NCBI GenBank assembly: GCA_037126765.1
Contig: JBBCBC010000012.1
Span: 13,206,001 to 13,270,000 of the forward strand
Reading direction: 5' to 3'
DNA from: Stenogyne calaminthoides
Taxonomy: Eukaryota > Streptophyta > Magnoliopsida > Lamiales > Lamiaceae
DNA: 64,000 nucleotides
In this document: one piece after another, positions 22,307 to 33,899 of the stretch
How positions within the stretch are numbered: position 1 is the first letter of the stretch
Layout of the letters: each line of letters opens with the position of its first letter
Notes under the pieces: generated by a model
Seen by the model: the letters and a program-made list of their open reading frames with translations, nothing else
Database searches by the model: none
What the model was told of the DNA's origin: nothing
Made by a program: the position numbers and the translations under genes

Positions 22307-24193
22307 TGTTGGTCCCGGTGGAAAACCCATTGCGCGTGCGGAAGCAAATATTGCAGTTCGATGCATATAAAATAGGGGTGAAGGAATGGTGATTACATAT
22401 TTTTTGCATTTTAAGCTCATGTGTTGTGTTTTGCTTATAAATCAGATGCATATGACAAGTATAAACATAAAGCAGTAAATCAACACAGCAATATATAGTG
22501 GTTCGGACAACCAGTCCTACATCCACTCTCCTCTCTAAGGAAATTCCTTCAATCTGACTTATCACCCTCCACGGGATTGCTTTATAGATATTTACCGAGC
22601 TCACACTCGAACTGGACTTATAACCCTCTCTTGGGTTTGCCTCGGGACTTATCACCCTCCATGGGATTGCCTATAGATGTTTAACGAGTTCATACTCCAA
22701 CGGGACTTATCACCCTCCACGGGATTGCCTATAGATGTTTACCGAGCTCACACTCGAACTGGACTTATAACCCTCTCTTGGGTTCGCCTCGACTTATCAC
22801 CCTCCACGGGATTGCCTATAGATGTTTAACGAGTTCACACTCCAACGGGACTTATCACCCTCCACGGGATTGCCTAACAACTACCTCACTTCACCATGGG
22901 GTTTTGGATTTGGTGTTGTCTCCAACTATGGTGAGATTTTTCCTTACAATGATTTAGCCTCAATGCTAAGGTTGGAAAAAATCTCTCTAAACTTAAGATA
23001 CATCGTGGGTTGCTTAGGTTGGGTTCTAGAACACTCTTTGAATATATTTGTATATCTATAGACTTGTGTTCTAGGGTGGAAAAGCTTAACTCTCTTTGGC
23101 TCTGTAGCATCGTTGCTATCTTCTCATTTCCGCTTTTTCACACTTGATAATGAAGGAAGAACTTGTATTTATAGTGTGGATTTGAATGTTACCGTTGGAG
23201 AGAATCACATTCAAATCCATACTATTCTCTCGGGAGGTTCTGCGGCTTTTCGGTTTGGTTGTCTTCCTCTCATTGGTCCACGTCAGCTGATTCAACGGCT
23301 ATATTCCTCAGATTCCTCGCCTTGGAATCATTCAGGATTCTCTGAGTCTTCAGATCTAACTGAGCCTTCAGGTCTATCTGAGCCTTCAACTGACTTCTCT
23401 TGATCGGACCTTGTCGTCGGTATCTTGACACTCGAGTGGCGACCGAGTTCGATTCTTCTTGTCTTGAACAATCGACCCTCAGTCACTAGCTTTTCGAGCT
23501 AAGCCCGATCATCGATGGCGTTCGATTCTCGATGAACATGACTTGAGATGATTTCTCTTACGATGACTTCTCTTCGATCGGTATGTAGATTTACGGTTTT
23601 TCGATGTCGATTTCTTCTTGCGATCGGTCGGCTCATGATCGGATCGATATTACATCAGTCGGCATATCGGTTTATCTGCATCAGTTAGTACATCGAGGTT
23701 AGCATATTAGGTTAGCATATCGGTTTAAGCGCGCCGATCTCAATCACGTCGATCTTGATCATCGCTCATCTTCATATCGATCTCTCGTCGATCTCGATCG
23801 GTCTCATCCGCTTCTTCTTCCGATGCGCAACCTTCTCTTGATCTTACGGTCGGTTTCTTTACGATCGGCTTATGCGCTCTTCGATCACCATATCAACTCG
23901 TGCATTACGGACATATGATCAGGTCATCTGGTCATCTGATCTTCTGATCTGTTGGCTTAGTTTTTCTTCTCTTACGATTTTGCCTGGCTCATCGGTTAAC
24001 TTTCGAAACTCATCATCGATCTAGATCGGTCTAAATGAACCTTGTCTGATCTCGATCATCTACGTCTGATTTCGTGAGTTCCCCCTCAACTTGTTCTCTC
24101 GTTCCCCCTCAACTTGTTATCTGTAAATCAGCTTCAAAAACACAAGTTGATAATGTTTTGGCATAATTCATCAAAACTTAAAATATCCCAACA
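22307..24193 (-). repeat. 5' LTR of element F
   Basis: This 1887-bp LTR is very similar to 20079-21972 and includes the tandem array at 22556-22876. Most differences between the two LTRs fall in the GATC-rich part, where CTG or CAG in one copy reads as CG in the other. Confidence 0.92.
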
Positions 24194-24719
24194 ACTAATA
24201 TTATTGCCCAAGATATAAAGTATCAAATCACGTTGATTCTCTTCCCATCATAAGTCAAAGAAATAGTTATTAATTTCACACGATCCTATTTAAGGAACGG
24301 AGATTAAGAAATAACGAACCACTGATGTCTAATTCTTCTATATTCAGTAGTGAAGAATTTATCCTCCTGTAGGTCCTATTCAGCTCAACATAATGCACTA
24401 GTGTAATCTCTTGGTCAAGACAAGTCAATCTGAGCCTTACACTTCAACCTTTCACGATGGATTGTTCATTTCCATCTGGGTTGTGAATTTGTACTTAGTT
24501 ACGAGGAACTTTTAATTTGATCTTCCGTGATCTGGTATCACCAAATTAACTATAACGTAACTCGTACTAATTATTGAGCATGTATGTAGTAAATATATGT
24601 AACATTCAATCATATTTAATGCATCAGTGATAAATAATTTATTTCAGTAAATAAATAAGAAATTCAGTTTGGTTATACAAAGTAAAAAACATACTTTCCA
24701 GTATAACCCCAACAAAGTC

Positions 24720-27700
24720 TGCATCAAGTGTTCTCGCTTCTGAATCCAGTTCTTCAAACACTTCTAACTCTAAACATAAGATATACTGGAAGGAAGGGAG
24801 GAAATGACGGCAGTATAAAATTAGAAATAATGCAGTTAAACTTCCAATTAATCCTAATGCGAAGAAGAATAAGAAGAAGAGATATGCTAAACTAAAAGTA
24901 TGATGACATGTTAACTTGGTCATTTTAGTCATGAATATCTTGAGTTCAAGAGGGACAAAAAGAAATTCATTGTAATTTTTGGTTTAAGCATAATTGTCTA
25001 CGGTGTTGTATTTTTTACTGAATCTTATCCTTGTGGATTATAAATTCAGTAAACACAGATTATTGACTATCAACATACGGACATTTGATTTACATCTTCA
25101 TCATTTTCAAAGTGGGACAAGATGAAATTATGTGAAAACTAAGCTCGAGTTGATGTCTAAAGGACTTGTAAATTCGAGATTGACAATGGTCAATGTTTCA
25201 CACTACGTAATGTCTTGTTTTGTCTGGAGGTCATTAAGGATCTCAACTCTGAATATATTCTTCTATGATTGAGATGCATTTAGAAATTTATATTAGAGAT
25301 GGTTGTGATAGTATATACAATGTGAATTATGGTACTTGACAATTTTTATTTTTTTATTTTTTTGTATGGTTTTTGGACTGTAAGAGAACATTTTTTTTAG
25401 TATTATGATGACAAATCATGGATTACTAAATATTTATTCCTGTAATTATGGTTGTGTAAATGATGACATTTAACATGCTAGATTTATTCACGTTGTGCAA
25501 GATAGAAATAACTGACTTGTGAAAGAAGGGCTATGGAGTTTGTCTTTAAAGTTGAGTTATCAAAATGTGAACATTGTCTTGTTCATAAGTGATTAGAAAA
25601 CCATTTGATAAAATTGTGATTGTTGTTCTTCATTGCAACTATTTTATGTTTATAAAAGTGATTTTATGAATGTCAAATAGCAAATCATGGAACTTATTGG
25701 TTTTTTCATTACTTAAGTTGATAATTTTTCACGTTCTACATGTTTAAAATTTCTCACAAGTTTGAGGCATTGGATTGCTTCAAACATTACCTAAATGGGG
25801 TTGAGAATAAAAAGACATAACCTTAAAAGGTTTTAAGAACCAATAGAGGACGTGAATGTTTATCCATGCAGTTCAGGGAACTGTCTAATGAAATAATATA
25901 ATCCGACGATTATTAAAACCTTACACACCATTTTCAATGGTGTAACTGAAAGAAGGAATAGACGTTGCTGGATATGACATGATCCATGATAGGACAATTA
26001 ATTTTAACTATCTTTTTTAAAAGATGAGTTATTTATAATTGTCTGCATATTGAATAAAGTTATTCATAGTTGATTAAGTCAACTTCATCTAAACTCTAGA
26101 AAGTTGAAGACCTGATCTTTAGTTAATCTTGGTATCTGTAGACCAACAAGGGTCTAAAGGATTTAGAAATGTATCTTCTAAGATACTATGCTAAATCCAA
26201 TGGATACAAATTGATCGGAGATCAAGAAGTTCAGAATAAGACATGAGATAAAATCACATAATGTCAATTTTTTCTGAAAAAGATTTCCTATTAGAGGAGG
26301 TATTCGAAATACTATCCCATTTTCAGATTGAAATAACCACTCTATATCAGATCCAAGTGGGAGTGATTTACTTAATGTTGTGATATTTAATAAAAGTTTA
26401 CCCATTAAGATTAGATGGATCTTGATGAGTGTAATTATTTATATCACAAGTTTCAGTCTTAAAAAATACTCTAGGAAATATGTGTCTGAGAGACATCAAG
26501 ATATTGAGGGACACACCTTCTTTATATTTTTCAGAAATAAGAGTAGTCTTTAGTGAATGAGGAAGAACCTACAGATGATCGAGAGTTTCTATCTCATTAT
26601 GCAAGAGACTAATGAAAGAAAGCAATAGAAGATAATATAGAGTCAATTAGGTCGAACAAGTTTTTGAAACTTGTAGATCTGTTGTCGGGACACATCTTAA
26701 AATTTAAAGAAATACCGACGAGTCTCTCGTGAGGTAAAAAATGTTCACTTAGTAGAGAAAGATTATACTCAGTAAGGGGTATATAAACTTTCTTCACCTG
26801 TTGTGAGATTTACCTCGATTCGTTCATTTTTTGGCTATAGTATCAAGTATAGATTTAGAATTACATAAAAAATGGATGTTAATACTGTTTTTCTCAATGG
26901 AGAATTCAAATAAGGGGATCATGTTTGTAAATTGAAGATGTCGGTTTACAAACTTAAGAAATCCTCAAGACAGTGGTACTTGAGACTTCATACTCTGATT
27001 GTCTCGTATTAACTTTGTTAGACGAACACCACAATGCTTTATGTTTAACTGTCCAAAGATAGTTATGTAATACTATGATCATATATTGATACACTGTTAG
27101 CTGAAAAACAACAATGAGAATATTTTTTGGTGAATAGCTTCATAAAGACTGTTCAAAGAATTTACTCGGACAGTCTCAGAAGACTTATGAAGAGATACTT
27201 CTAAAATGATTCAAATAAATGCACAAAAGCATGTTAATTCTCATGTTGTAAAAAGACGAGTCACTGGACTATGATGTATGTCCAAAGACTCAAAGATGAA
27301 ATGTCAAATGTGTCATAAGCAAATTTAATTGGATGTCTGATGTATGCTAAATTGTGCACACATTAAGATATTTGTTAAGTTGTTGGTTTGATTAGCAGGT
27401 ATCAGTTAATCTGAGAAAAGACACTAAAAGATAGTGTGTGGATTTGTTGAGATATCTAAAGGATACTGCAAATTATTATCTCAAGTTATACCTTCTTGCT
27501 TAGAAAGTATACAGACACTATATGTAAGTAAGTCATATTCTAGTTATACCTTCTTGCTTAAATAATGAAGCAATCTCGTGGTATAACATGAAATAAGTTT
27601 GTATATCACTAATCACTATTTAACTGAACTTGTGGCATGTGCATTTGCAGTCAAATAAATATTTTGGTTAAGAATTTTCATGAAATATTTGGAATTAGTA

Positions 27701-28030
27701 AGCACTATGTTGAGAATTAAACACTCTAGTGGGAGTTGTAATGATTCATTGACATATGTGGCATTTCAATGGGAGTTATATAAATTCACTATAGAATTAA
27801 ACACTTCAGTGGGAGTTGTAGTAATTCATTGGATTAAAATGCTCTAGTAGAGGTATATCGATTCACTTTAGAATCAAACACTTTAGTGGGAGTTGTAGCC
27901 ATTAACTATGGATATTTATACTTCAATGAGAGTTGTAAAGATTGATTGTGAAATCAAACACTCCAGTGGGAGCTATTATGATTCATCGTAGTAATCAAAG
28001 CAGCTAAAGCTTACTCTAAAGATTCCAAGT
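24720..28030 (+). pseudogene. Copia element C/D: heavily degraded gag-pol
   Basis: Coding resumes after copia A with a Ser-rich then Lys-rich gag tail (about 24720-24960). RT remnants near 26870-27000 read MDVNTVFLNGEF, then VCKLKMSVYKLKK and SRQWYLRL. RT/RNase H remnants near 27330-27480 read IGCLMYAKLCTH and VVGLISRYQ. A RNase H block near 27635-27670 reads ELVACAFAVK then IFWLR. Stops and frameshifts occur every few tens of codons, so this is an old copy. All pieces are plus strand and in copia order. Integrase could not be recognised with confidence in 25000-26800. Confidence 0.7.
27717..27985 (+). repeat. Tandem array of polypurine-tract-like units
   Basis: About seven degenerate units of 40-58 bp each contain AGTGGGAGTTGTA or a close variant after CACTYY, with GATTCATTG-like spacers. 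The AGTGGGAG core equals the polypurine tract just before the LTR at 33061-33070. The array lies between the RNase H remnant and the 3' LTR. Confidence 0.75.
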
Positions 28031-28536
28031 ACCATGAAAACTTTGTCTTTGTAATGACATTACGAAGAAGAAAGAGCGATTCTTGAATAAATTTATGCTA
28101 ATTTAATGTCCGCAGATATGTTATCAAACCTAGATTACAGAAGATGTGTTAGACATCTTAAGATCTTGAGTTTATAAGGATTTAAGTGGACTACAAAGTA
28201 GTTATTAATGTTACTAGCCATTTATGTATTGTTAATTATATGAAAGATTCATATTATAGTATGTCGACAAGTTGATTGGCTCTTTCATATGAGCAATCGC
28301 CTCTAACATCAAGGTATGTGCAGAGATGAGATTATATTGTAGATAATCGCAATAGATTTTACCACAAATCTATTTGACTTGTTTCAAAGTTAAATCAATG
28401 AATTCCTGGGCAATAGAAGGAGGAAATCCAAGTTAAGTGTTAAAGATACACTTGAACTATGATTTACACGATGTCAAAATAAATAAAATGACATACGCTT
28501 CCACCCTGGGAAGTTAAACATCGTGACATGTGTTTC
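28031..28536 (+). other. Copia C/D 3' region before the Ty3-like insertion
   Basis: No recognisable coding. It continues at 32466 after the insertion; GTTTC at 28532-28536 is the target duplication. Confidence 0.6.
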
Positions 28537-29797
28537 TGGTGTGTTGTCCCCGACACCCAAAAATAAATTAAATACCTTAACCGATCCACTAGAATGTAGT
28601 AGGACAAGTAAGGGTCGATCTATAGGGAACGTGAAAATAATTAATGTGTCAATTGTACGAATTTATAGGGACAAACATGCAACATGAAAAGGAGGTGTGT
28701 TTTGGATTGGTTTTCTAAATACTACTGAAACAAAAATCAAATAACTAAATTAAGAAATAAAATCAATTAATAAAAAGGCATTCCAATTCGCAGTTCATTC
28801 ATCCCTTGTATTTTGATTTTCCTAATTAAACGTATCGTTTGCTCCACTTTACTCTCAGGCTAATGACCGTCAATAAACAACAAGCTATGTTTATCGATTT
28901 TATCCCTTAATTTTATCCAAATGAAATAAGCTCTTCAATGAACCTTTTTAACTGAACAATCTAAATACGATCTAAATTTAATTAAGTAAAATCATTAGTC
29001 TCTAGGATAAAGGTCAAATAAATTCTTGAATACGCAAGCTCGATTCGAAAGAATTTAAATTATATCACCCTAGCAAATACTACTAGTTGTTACCGGTTGT
29101 CTTATGCACGCAACAATTACGGATTACGCGATACGAACTAATCGGCATGCAAGAATAAAATAACGTAGGTGATCAATCTAAATTAATTACCCAAACATGC
29201 AAGAATTTAAAACAGATGATATAAATAATATGAGAATAAAAGTGTCACAAACGATATTAAATTTAACTAGTAGTCATCAAAACACAAGTTATGAAATTCC
29301 CGAAATTGGAATAAAAGTCTAACTAAATAAGACTCTCAAAATTGCAGCCGTGTAACTCTCCAAAAACTGTTGTGCGTTTGACTCCCCTCCGAAAGATTAT
29401 TCTGCTGGACGTCTCCACCAAACACTTTTAGGTTAATCCTCCAGGGCATGATTATGGGCTTTTAAGCCTTTTTGGTGTTAGGCGGCTACTGGAGCAATAA
29501 CTAATCATTGGGCCTTATGTAATGGGCTGAATTTCCCCAAAAGATCCGTTGCATTCTTTTCTTTTTCTTTTAATATTATGAAATTGGGCCTGCACTAGAT
29601 CACCCAGTGTGAGCTTCTTACTCCAAAATAATAATCTACCGAAAAGTACTTAAATAGACTAAAAACACAAGAATCGATCAAGTGCTGAATAATATCATTA
29701 AAATACGTATAAGTAATTAATCATGTCATCTTAATACAAACGAGTTCAATAAATTGCACTCTAATCTATTAAAAAATGCATATTTTACTACTTACCA
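28537..29797 (-). repeat. 3' LTR of the Ty3-like element
   Basis: It is 1261 bp. It lacks a segment of about 46 bp that the other LTR keeps near 32130-32178; the deletion borders share AATCAT. Confidence 0.92.
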
Positions 29798-31154
29798 AAT
29801 ACCCCCACACTTAAATCTTTACTTGTTCTCAAGTAAAACAACACCAAAAGATTAGCAATGGAGAAGCTAAGAGGTTTGCTTAAGTCCTCTCTACACACCA
29901 AATGTGACACTATAACAAAATAGCAACTCATGAAATCCCGGACTAAGTTCAATGCAATTAGAAACTGTGAACTTTTGAAAGCTTCCATTCAAGTTCCCAA
30001 AATCATTTATGATAGATCCTCAATTCTTTGACTTGGCAAGCTCCTTACCATACTCCGATTCTTCTACGATTCACTTCATCTAAATTAGGCAACTCAAACA
30101 AACTTTGCATTCTAGTATCTCCCTTTCTCCTTATTCTTTTTTTTTCGTTTTTTTTTCATGGTCTGCAGCACCACTCTACTTGTCGGGTTTAGCTCAACTC
30201 GTGTTTGATAACAACTTTGAAAACACGTGAACCCCCTAAAGTAGGCAGCTGTCTCAGCACCTTTTTTTTCTTTCTTCTCTTTTTACGCAAGATCGCAACT
30301 TCATTCCATCGTTAGGTTTTAGCTCGGTTTTTTTTTTCTGAGCCCCTAAAAATGGGCAGCTCTACGGGCTCTTTTTCACAATTTTTCAACTAAACTCCTT
30401 TTCCTCCTAACCACATCAATTGTTTTTTTCCAACCTTAAGGGGCACGCCACAAATGTATCATTTATCTAAGCAACTTAATTTGACTACTCTACTATATAT
30501 AATTGAATCATGATTTGGAAACTCAACTCATCAATTCACCAATTCACTAATATAACCTCAAATGGACCCTCTCGTGATAATTTTCATCTACTCACCTCTG
30601 CATGCATCAAACAAAACAATTTTAACCAGAAACTCCACAATTCACCACCAAACAATAATATCACATCCTTATAACAAATTACTAAAAAAATACACAAACA
30701 ATCACAAAAATTCAGATCATGCTACAAATTCCCCCCCACACACTTAGAATAAAGCTTGGCCTCAAGCAATATATAACAAAATGATAGGCAGGCTAGGAAA
30801 TGTAAGACATGAAAAGAGTAAACTTGATTAGTAGCGAGGCCAGTCGAGTGTGAACACTCTGCCCTTGTGTGCGTCCTTTGACATGTGCTCTTAGAGAACC
30901 TGCAAAAGGTGGATAAAATAGAAAAGACGACCAAAGAGAGATTACAGAAATTTTACTGCTACTGTGACATTGGGGGTCAATGTCAAAATTGTAGAAAATT
31001 ACAACGACACACGAAATAAACAAGGGATTACGGAGGAGAGAAAATAACAACTAAAACACTAAATGCTCAAAAAAAAAATAAGGCCCCACACAAATCACAC
31101 ACAAAAAAACACAAAAATTATTCACATCGTTCCCCGGCAAACGGCGCCAAAATT
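29798..31154 (-). other. Interior of the Ty3-like element
   Basis: No protein of more than 100 residues and no gag or pol motif is seen on either strand. The polypurine tract is at 29798-29812 and the primer site at 31128-31149. The rest is AT-rich with T-rich runs and aligns with 1-973. Confidence 0.85.
31128..31149 (-). other. Primer-binding site, tRNA-Asp type
   Basis: The minus strand reads TGGCGCCGTTTGCCGGGGAA beginning five bases inside the LTR end. The family consensus has two T residues where this copy has three. Confidence 0.8.
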
Positions 31155-32465
31155 TGGTGTGCTGTCGCCGGCACCCAAAAATAAATTAAATACCTTAACC
31201 GATCCACTAGAATTTAGTAGGACAAGTAAGGGTCGATCCATAGGGAACGTGAAAATAATTAATGAGTCAATTGTACAAATTTATAGGGACAAACATGCAA
31301 CATGAAAAGGGGGGTGTTTTTGGATTGGTTTTCTAAACACTACTGAAACAAAAATCAAATAACTAAAATAAGAAATAAAATCAATTAATAAAAAGGCATT
31401 CCAATTCGCAGTTCATTCATCCCTTGTATTTTGACTTTCCTAATTAAACGTATCGTTTGCTCCACTTTACTCTCAGACTAATGACCCTCAATAAACAACA
31501 AGCTCTGTTTATCGGTTTTATCGCTTAATTTTATCCAATTGAAATAAGCTCTTCAATGAAACTTTTTAACTGAACAGTATAGATACGATATAAATTTAAT
31601 TCAGTAAAAGCATTGGTCTCTAGGATAAAGGTCAAATAAAATCCCGAATACGCAAGCTCGATTCAAAAGAATTTATTTTATATCACCCTAGCAAATATTA
31701 CTAGTTGTTACCAATTGTCATATGCACGCAACAATTACGGATTACGCTACACGAACTAACCGGCATACAAGAATAAATAAAATAACGTAGGCGATCAATC
31801 TAAATTAATTACCCAAACATGCAAGAATTTAAAACAGACGATATAAATAATCTGAGAATAAGAGTGTCACAAACGATATTGAATTTACTAGTAGTCATCA
31901 AAACATAAGTTAAGAAATTCCCGAAATTGGAATAAAAGTCTAACTAAATAAAACCCTCAAAATTGCAGCCGTGTAACTCTCCAAAAATAGTTGTGTGTCT
32001 GACTCCCTTCCGAAAGATTATTCTGCTGGACGTCTCCACCAAACACTATATATTAGGTTAATCCTCCAGGGCATGATTATGGGCTTTTAAGCTTTTTTAG
32101 TGTTAAGCGGCTACTGGAACAATAACTAATCATCATGAATTTGCCATGCTCACGTGGATATAAATTAAATAATCATTGGGCCTTATGTAAAGAACTGAAT
32201 TTCCCCAAAAGATCTGTTGCATTCTTTTCTTTTTCTTTTAATCTTCTGAAATTGGGCATGCACTAGGTCACCCAATGTGAACTTCTTACTCCAAAATAAT
32301 AATCCACCAAAAAGTACATAATACACTAAAAAACACAATAATCGATCAAGTGCTGAATAATATCATTAAAAAACATATAAGTAATTAATCATGTCATCTT
32401 ATTACAAACGAATCTAATAAATTGCACTCTAATCTATTAAAAAAGGCATAATTTACTACTTACCA
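31155..32465 (-). repeat. 5' LTR of the Ty3-like element
   Basis: This LTR of 1311 bp ends ACCA at 32465 directly before the GTTTC duplication. It is closely similar to 28537-29797. Confidence 0.92.
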
Positions 32466-33070
32466 GTTTCATATCACATGTGCAAAATTGATCATAAGGA
32501 AATGAGAAAGATATCCATATTTTCTCATTGTATGAGGCCTTGAGGTTTTGGTAAGCCTCTTAAAGGTACCCTTAGGATATTCTACTAGATTTCTAAGTCT
32601 TCACTTTAGTGTTGCTACTTTAGCATGCTACCAATAGCTATGATTAATTCATCAATGCGGTACATGTCTAGGAAAGCAGCTATAGTGGGAGTTTTTAGAT
32701 ATTTTGTGTGAAAGGAAGAACATCTTTATTAACACGTTCTATTGTGTTCATTGACCGGTCAATCGAGTTGAGAACTTGAGTATGAATACATAGATTTGAT
32801 AAAAAGTTGAATAGGCTCTAATAGTTTCAAGGGATTGAGTGAAATATGTCAACTTGTGTTAACTGAAAGAGTTCTGGGGTATAACTAGTTTTGAATTCTT
32901 CATATAAAACTGGTTGAGTTGCTATATATCCTTAACAAGTGTATAGCGTGAAAAACACATATTCTCGAGGGTCACACAATTTATTTGTCTGTATGAAAAT
33001 ATATTATGTGATGATATAAAGTTGTGAAGTAAATGAGTGTAATGCTCACACTTAATGTGTGAGTGGGAGA
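32466..33070 (+). other. Copia C/D 3' untranslated end
   Basis: No coding is recognised. It ends with the polypurine tract GAGTGGGAGA (33061-33070) immediately before the LTR. Confidence 0.65.
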
Positions 33071-33472
33071 TGAAAGCTATTAAATTAATTATATATTAAT
33101 TTAATATTCTCCACCCATTAAGTGGATTGAGAAAGGTGGTTATGTGATATTTACCTAGTGAAAATATATACGGTATTCTTTCCATATCTCATTTGACTAA
33201 GGATTTGACTAAATCCTCTTCTTTTTCTCTACGGCTTACGGAAAAAACACAGAGAATAAAATACGGAAATATGGAAAACTGTATTCTGCAAATACGTATC
33301 ACATACATACTTCAATCAAAAGAGCTCTTAAATTTTGAATAATGGAAGCAATCCGTGTGATTGTGTTTCGGACTAAGAGAATCCAGTCATACGTAGAATC
33401 AACCGGATTCGATATTCTTCCGTTGTAATTCTGGAATAAAGGTTAGTGAGTTTCTAACCCCGTGTTCCAACA
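33071..33472 (+). repeat. 3' LTR of copia C/D
   Basis: This 402-bp LTR runs TGAAAGC...CCAACA with its polypurine tract directly upstream. It matches 4654-5058 (reverse orientation) and 33517-33899. The following pentamer is CTTCT. Confidence 0.88.
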
Positions 33473-33516
33473 CTTCTTTTTAAATCTTTTTATCAGAAAA
33501 AAATTTAAAGAAGGGT

Positions 33517-33899
33517 ATATTAATTTAATATTCTCCACCCATTAAGTGGATAGAGTAAGGTGGTTATGTGATAACTACCAAGTAAAAAATATACGGTATT
33601 CTTTCCATATCTCATTTGACTAAGGATTTGACTAAATCCTCTTCTTTTTCTCTATGGCTTATCGAAAAAACACAGAGAATAGAATACAGAAATATGGAAA
33701 ACTATATTCTATAAATACGTATCACATACATATTTCAATCAAAAGGGCTCTCTTAAATTGTGAATAATGGAAGCAATCCGCGTTGTTGTGTTTCGAACTA
33801 AGAGAATCCAGTCATACGTAGAATTCAACCGGGTTCGATATTCTTCCGCTGTAATTCTGGAATAAAGGTTAGTGAGTTTCTAACCCCCGTGTTCCAACA
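33517..33899 (+). repeat. Second, 5'-truncated LTR of the C/D family
   Basis: This copy lacks the first roughly 19 bases of the LTR and lies 44 bp after the 3' LTR in the same orientation. The 44-bp spacer is partly the reverse complement of 33910-33935 (TCTTTTTATCAG) and shares a direct repeat TTTAAAGAAGGGTA with 34013-34026. No interior sequence lies between the two LTRs. Confidence 0.82.

Larger units (their letters stand above)
20079..24193 (-). mobile_element. Element F: non-autonomous retrotransposon with 1.9-kb LTRs and a 334-bp interior
   Basis: It is flanked by ACTAA (20074-20078 and 24194-24198). LTRs are 20079-21972 and 22307-24193, TGTTGGGATA...GGGACCAACA on the minus strand. The interior (21973-22306) has only a polypurine tract (AAAAAAAGGGGAAA type) and a Met-type primer site, repeated. 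There is no protein. Related LTRs occur at 55075-56771 (solo) and at 62785 onward. Autonomous partners must supply all proteins; a Sire-like source is suggested by the similar polypurine tract and LTR style of the element at 35877-60830, but this is inference. Confidence 0.92.
11683..24714 (-). mobile_element. Copia element A, complete insertion (minus strand)
   Basis: It is bounded by the duplication AAGTC (11678-11682 and 24715-24719). The LTRs are TGTTGAGG...CCGACA on the minus strand (11683-13378 and 18892-24714); the right one is split by element F. Without F the element is about 8.9 kb. It has a Met-type primer site (18877-18889), a long leader with a GC-rich block, gag, protease, integrase, RT and RNase H in Ty1/copia order, all broken by stops. 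It is the same family as copia 2 at 40383-49495. Confidence 0.92.
18892..24714 (-). repeat. 5' LTR of copia A, interrupted by element F
   Basis: The LTR occupies 18892-20078 and 24194-24714, with the 4.1-kb element F between. Joined, it is about 1.7 kb and parallels 11683-13378. Comparison with the left LTR shows the exact empty site: ACTAA followed by TATTATTGCCC at 12864. A TATAAATA box on the minus strand (19298-19291) lies upstream of the likely transcription start. Confidence 0.9.
28537..32465 (-). mobile_element. Complete non-autonomous Ty3-like element (LARD type)
   Basis: The 3929-bp element is bounded by GTTTC (28532-28536 and 32466-32470) with perfect TGGT...ACCA LTR ends. LTRs are 28537-29797 and 31155-32465; the interior of 1357 bp has no gag or pol. 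On the minus strand the primer site beside the 5' LTR is TGGCGCC followed by GTTTGCCGGGG, the tRNA-Asp type of Athila/Tat elements with one extra T. The polypurine tract is AAGTGTGGGGGTATT. It must be mobilised by proteins from elsewhere. Confidence 0.92.

Noticed and set aside
27717..27985. CRISPR-like array, because of short repeats with spacers
   Set aside because: Repeats are degenerate and vary in length, the host is a plant, and the core equals the retrotransposon polypurine tract.
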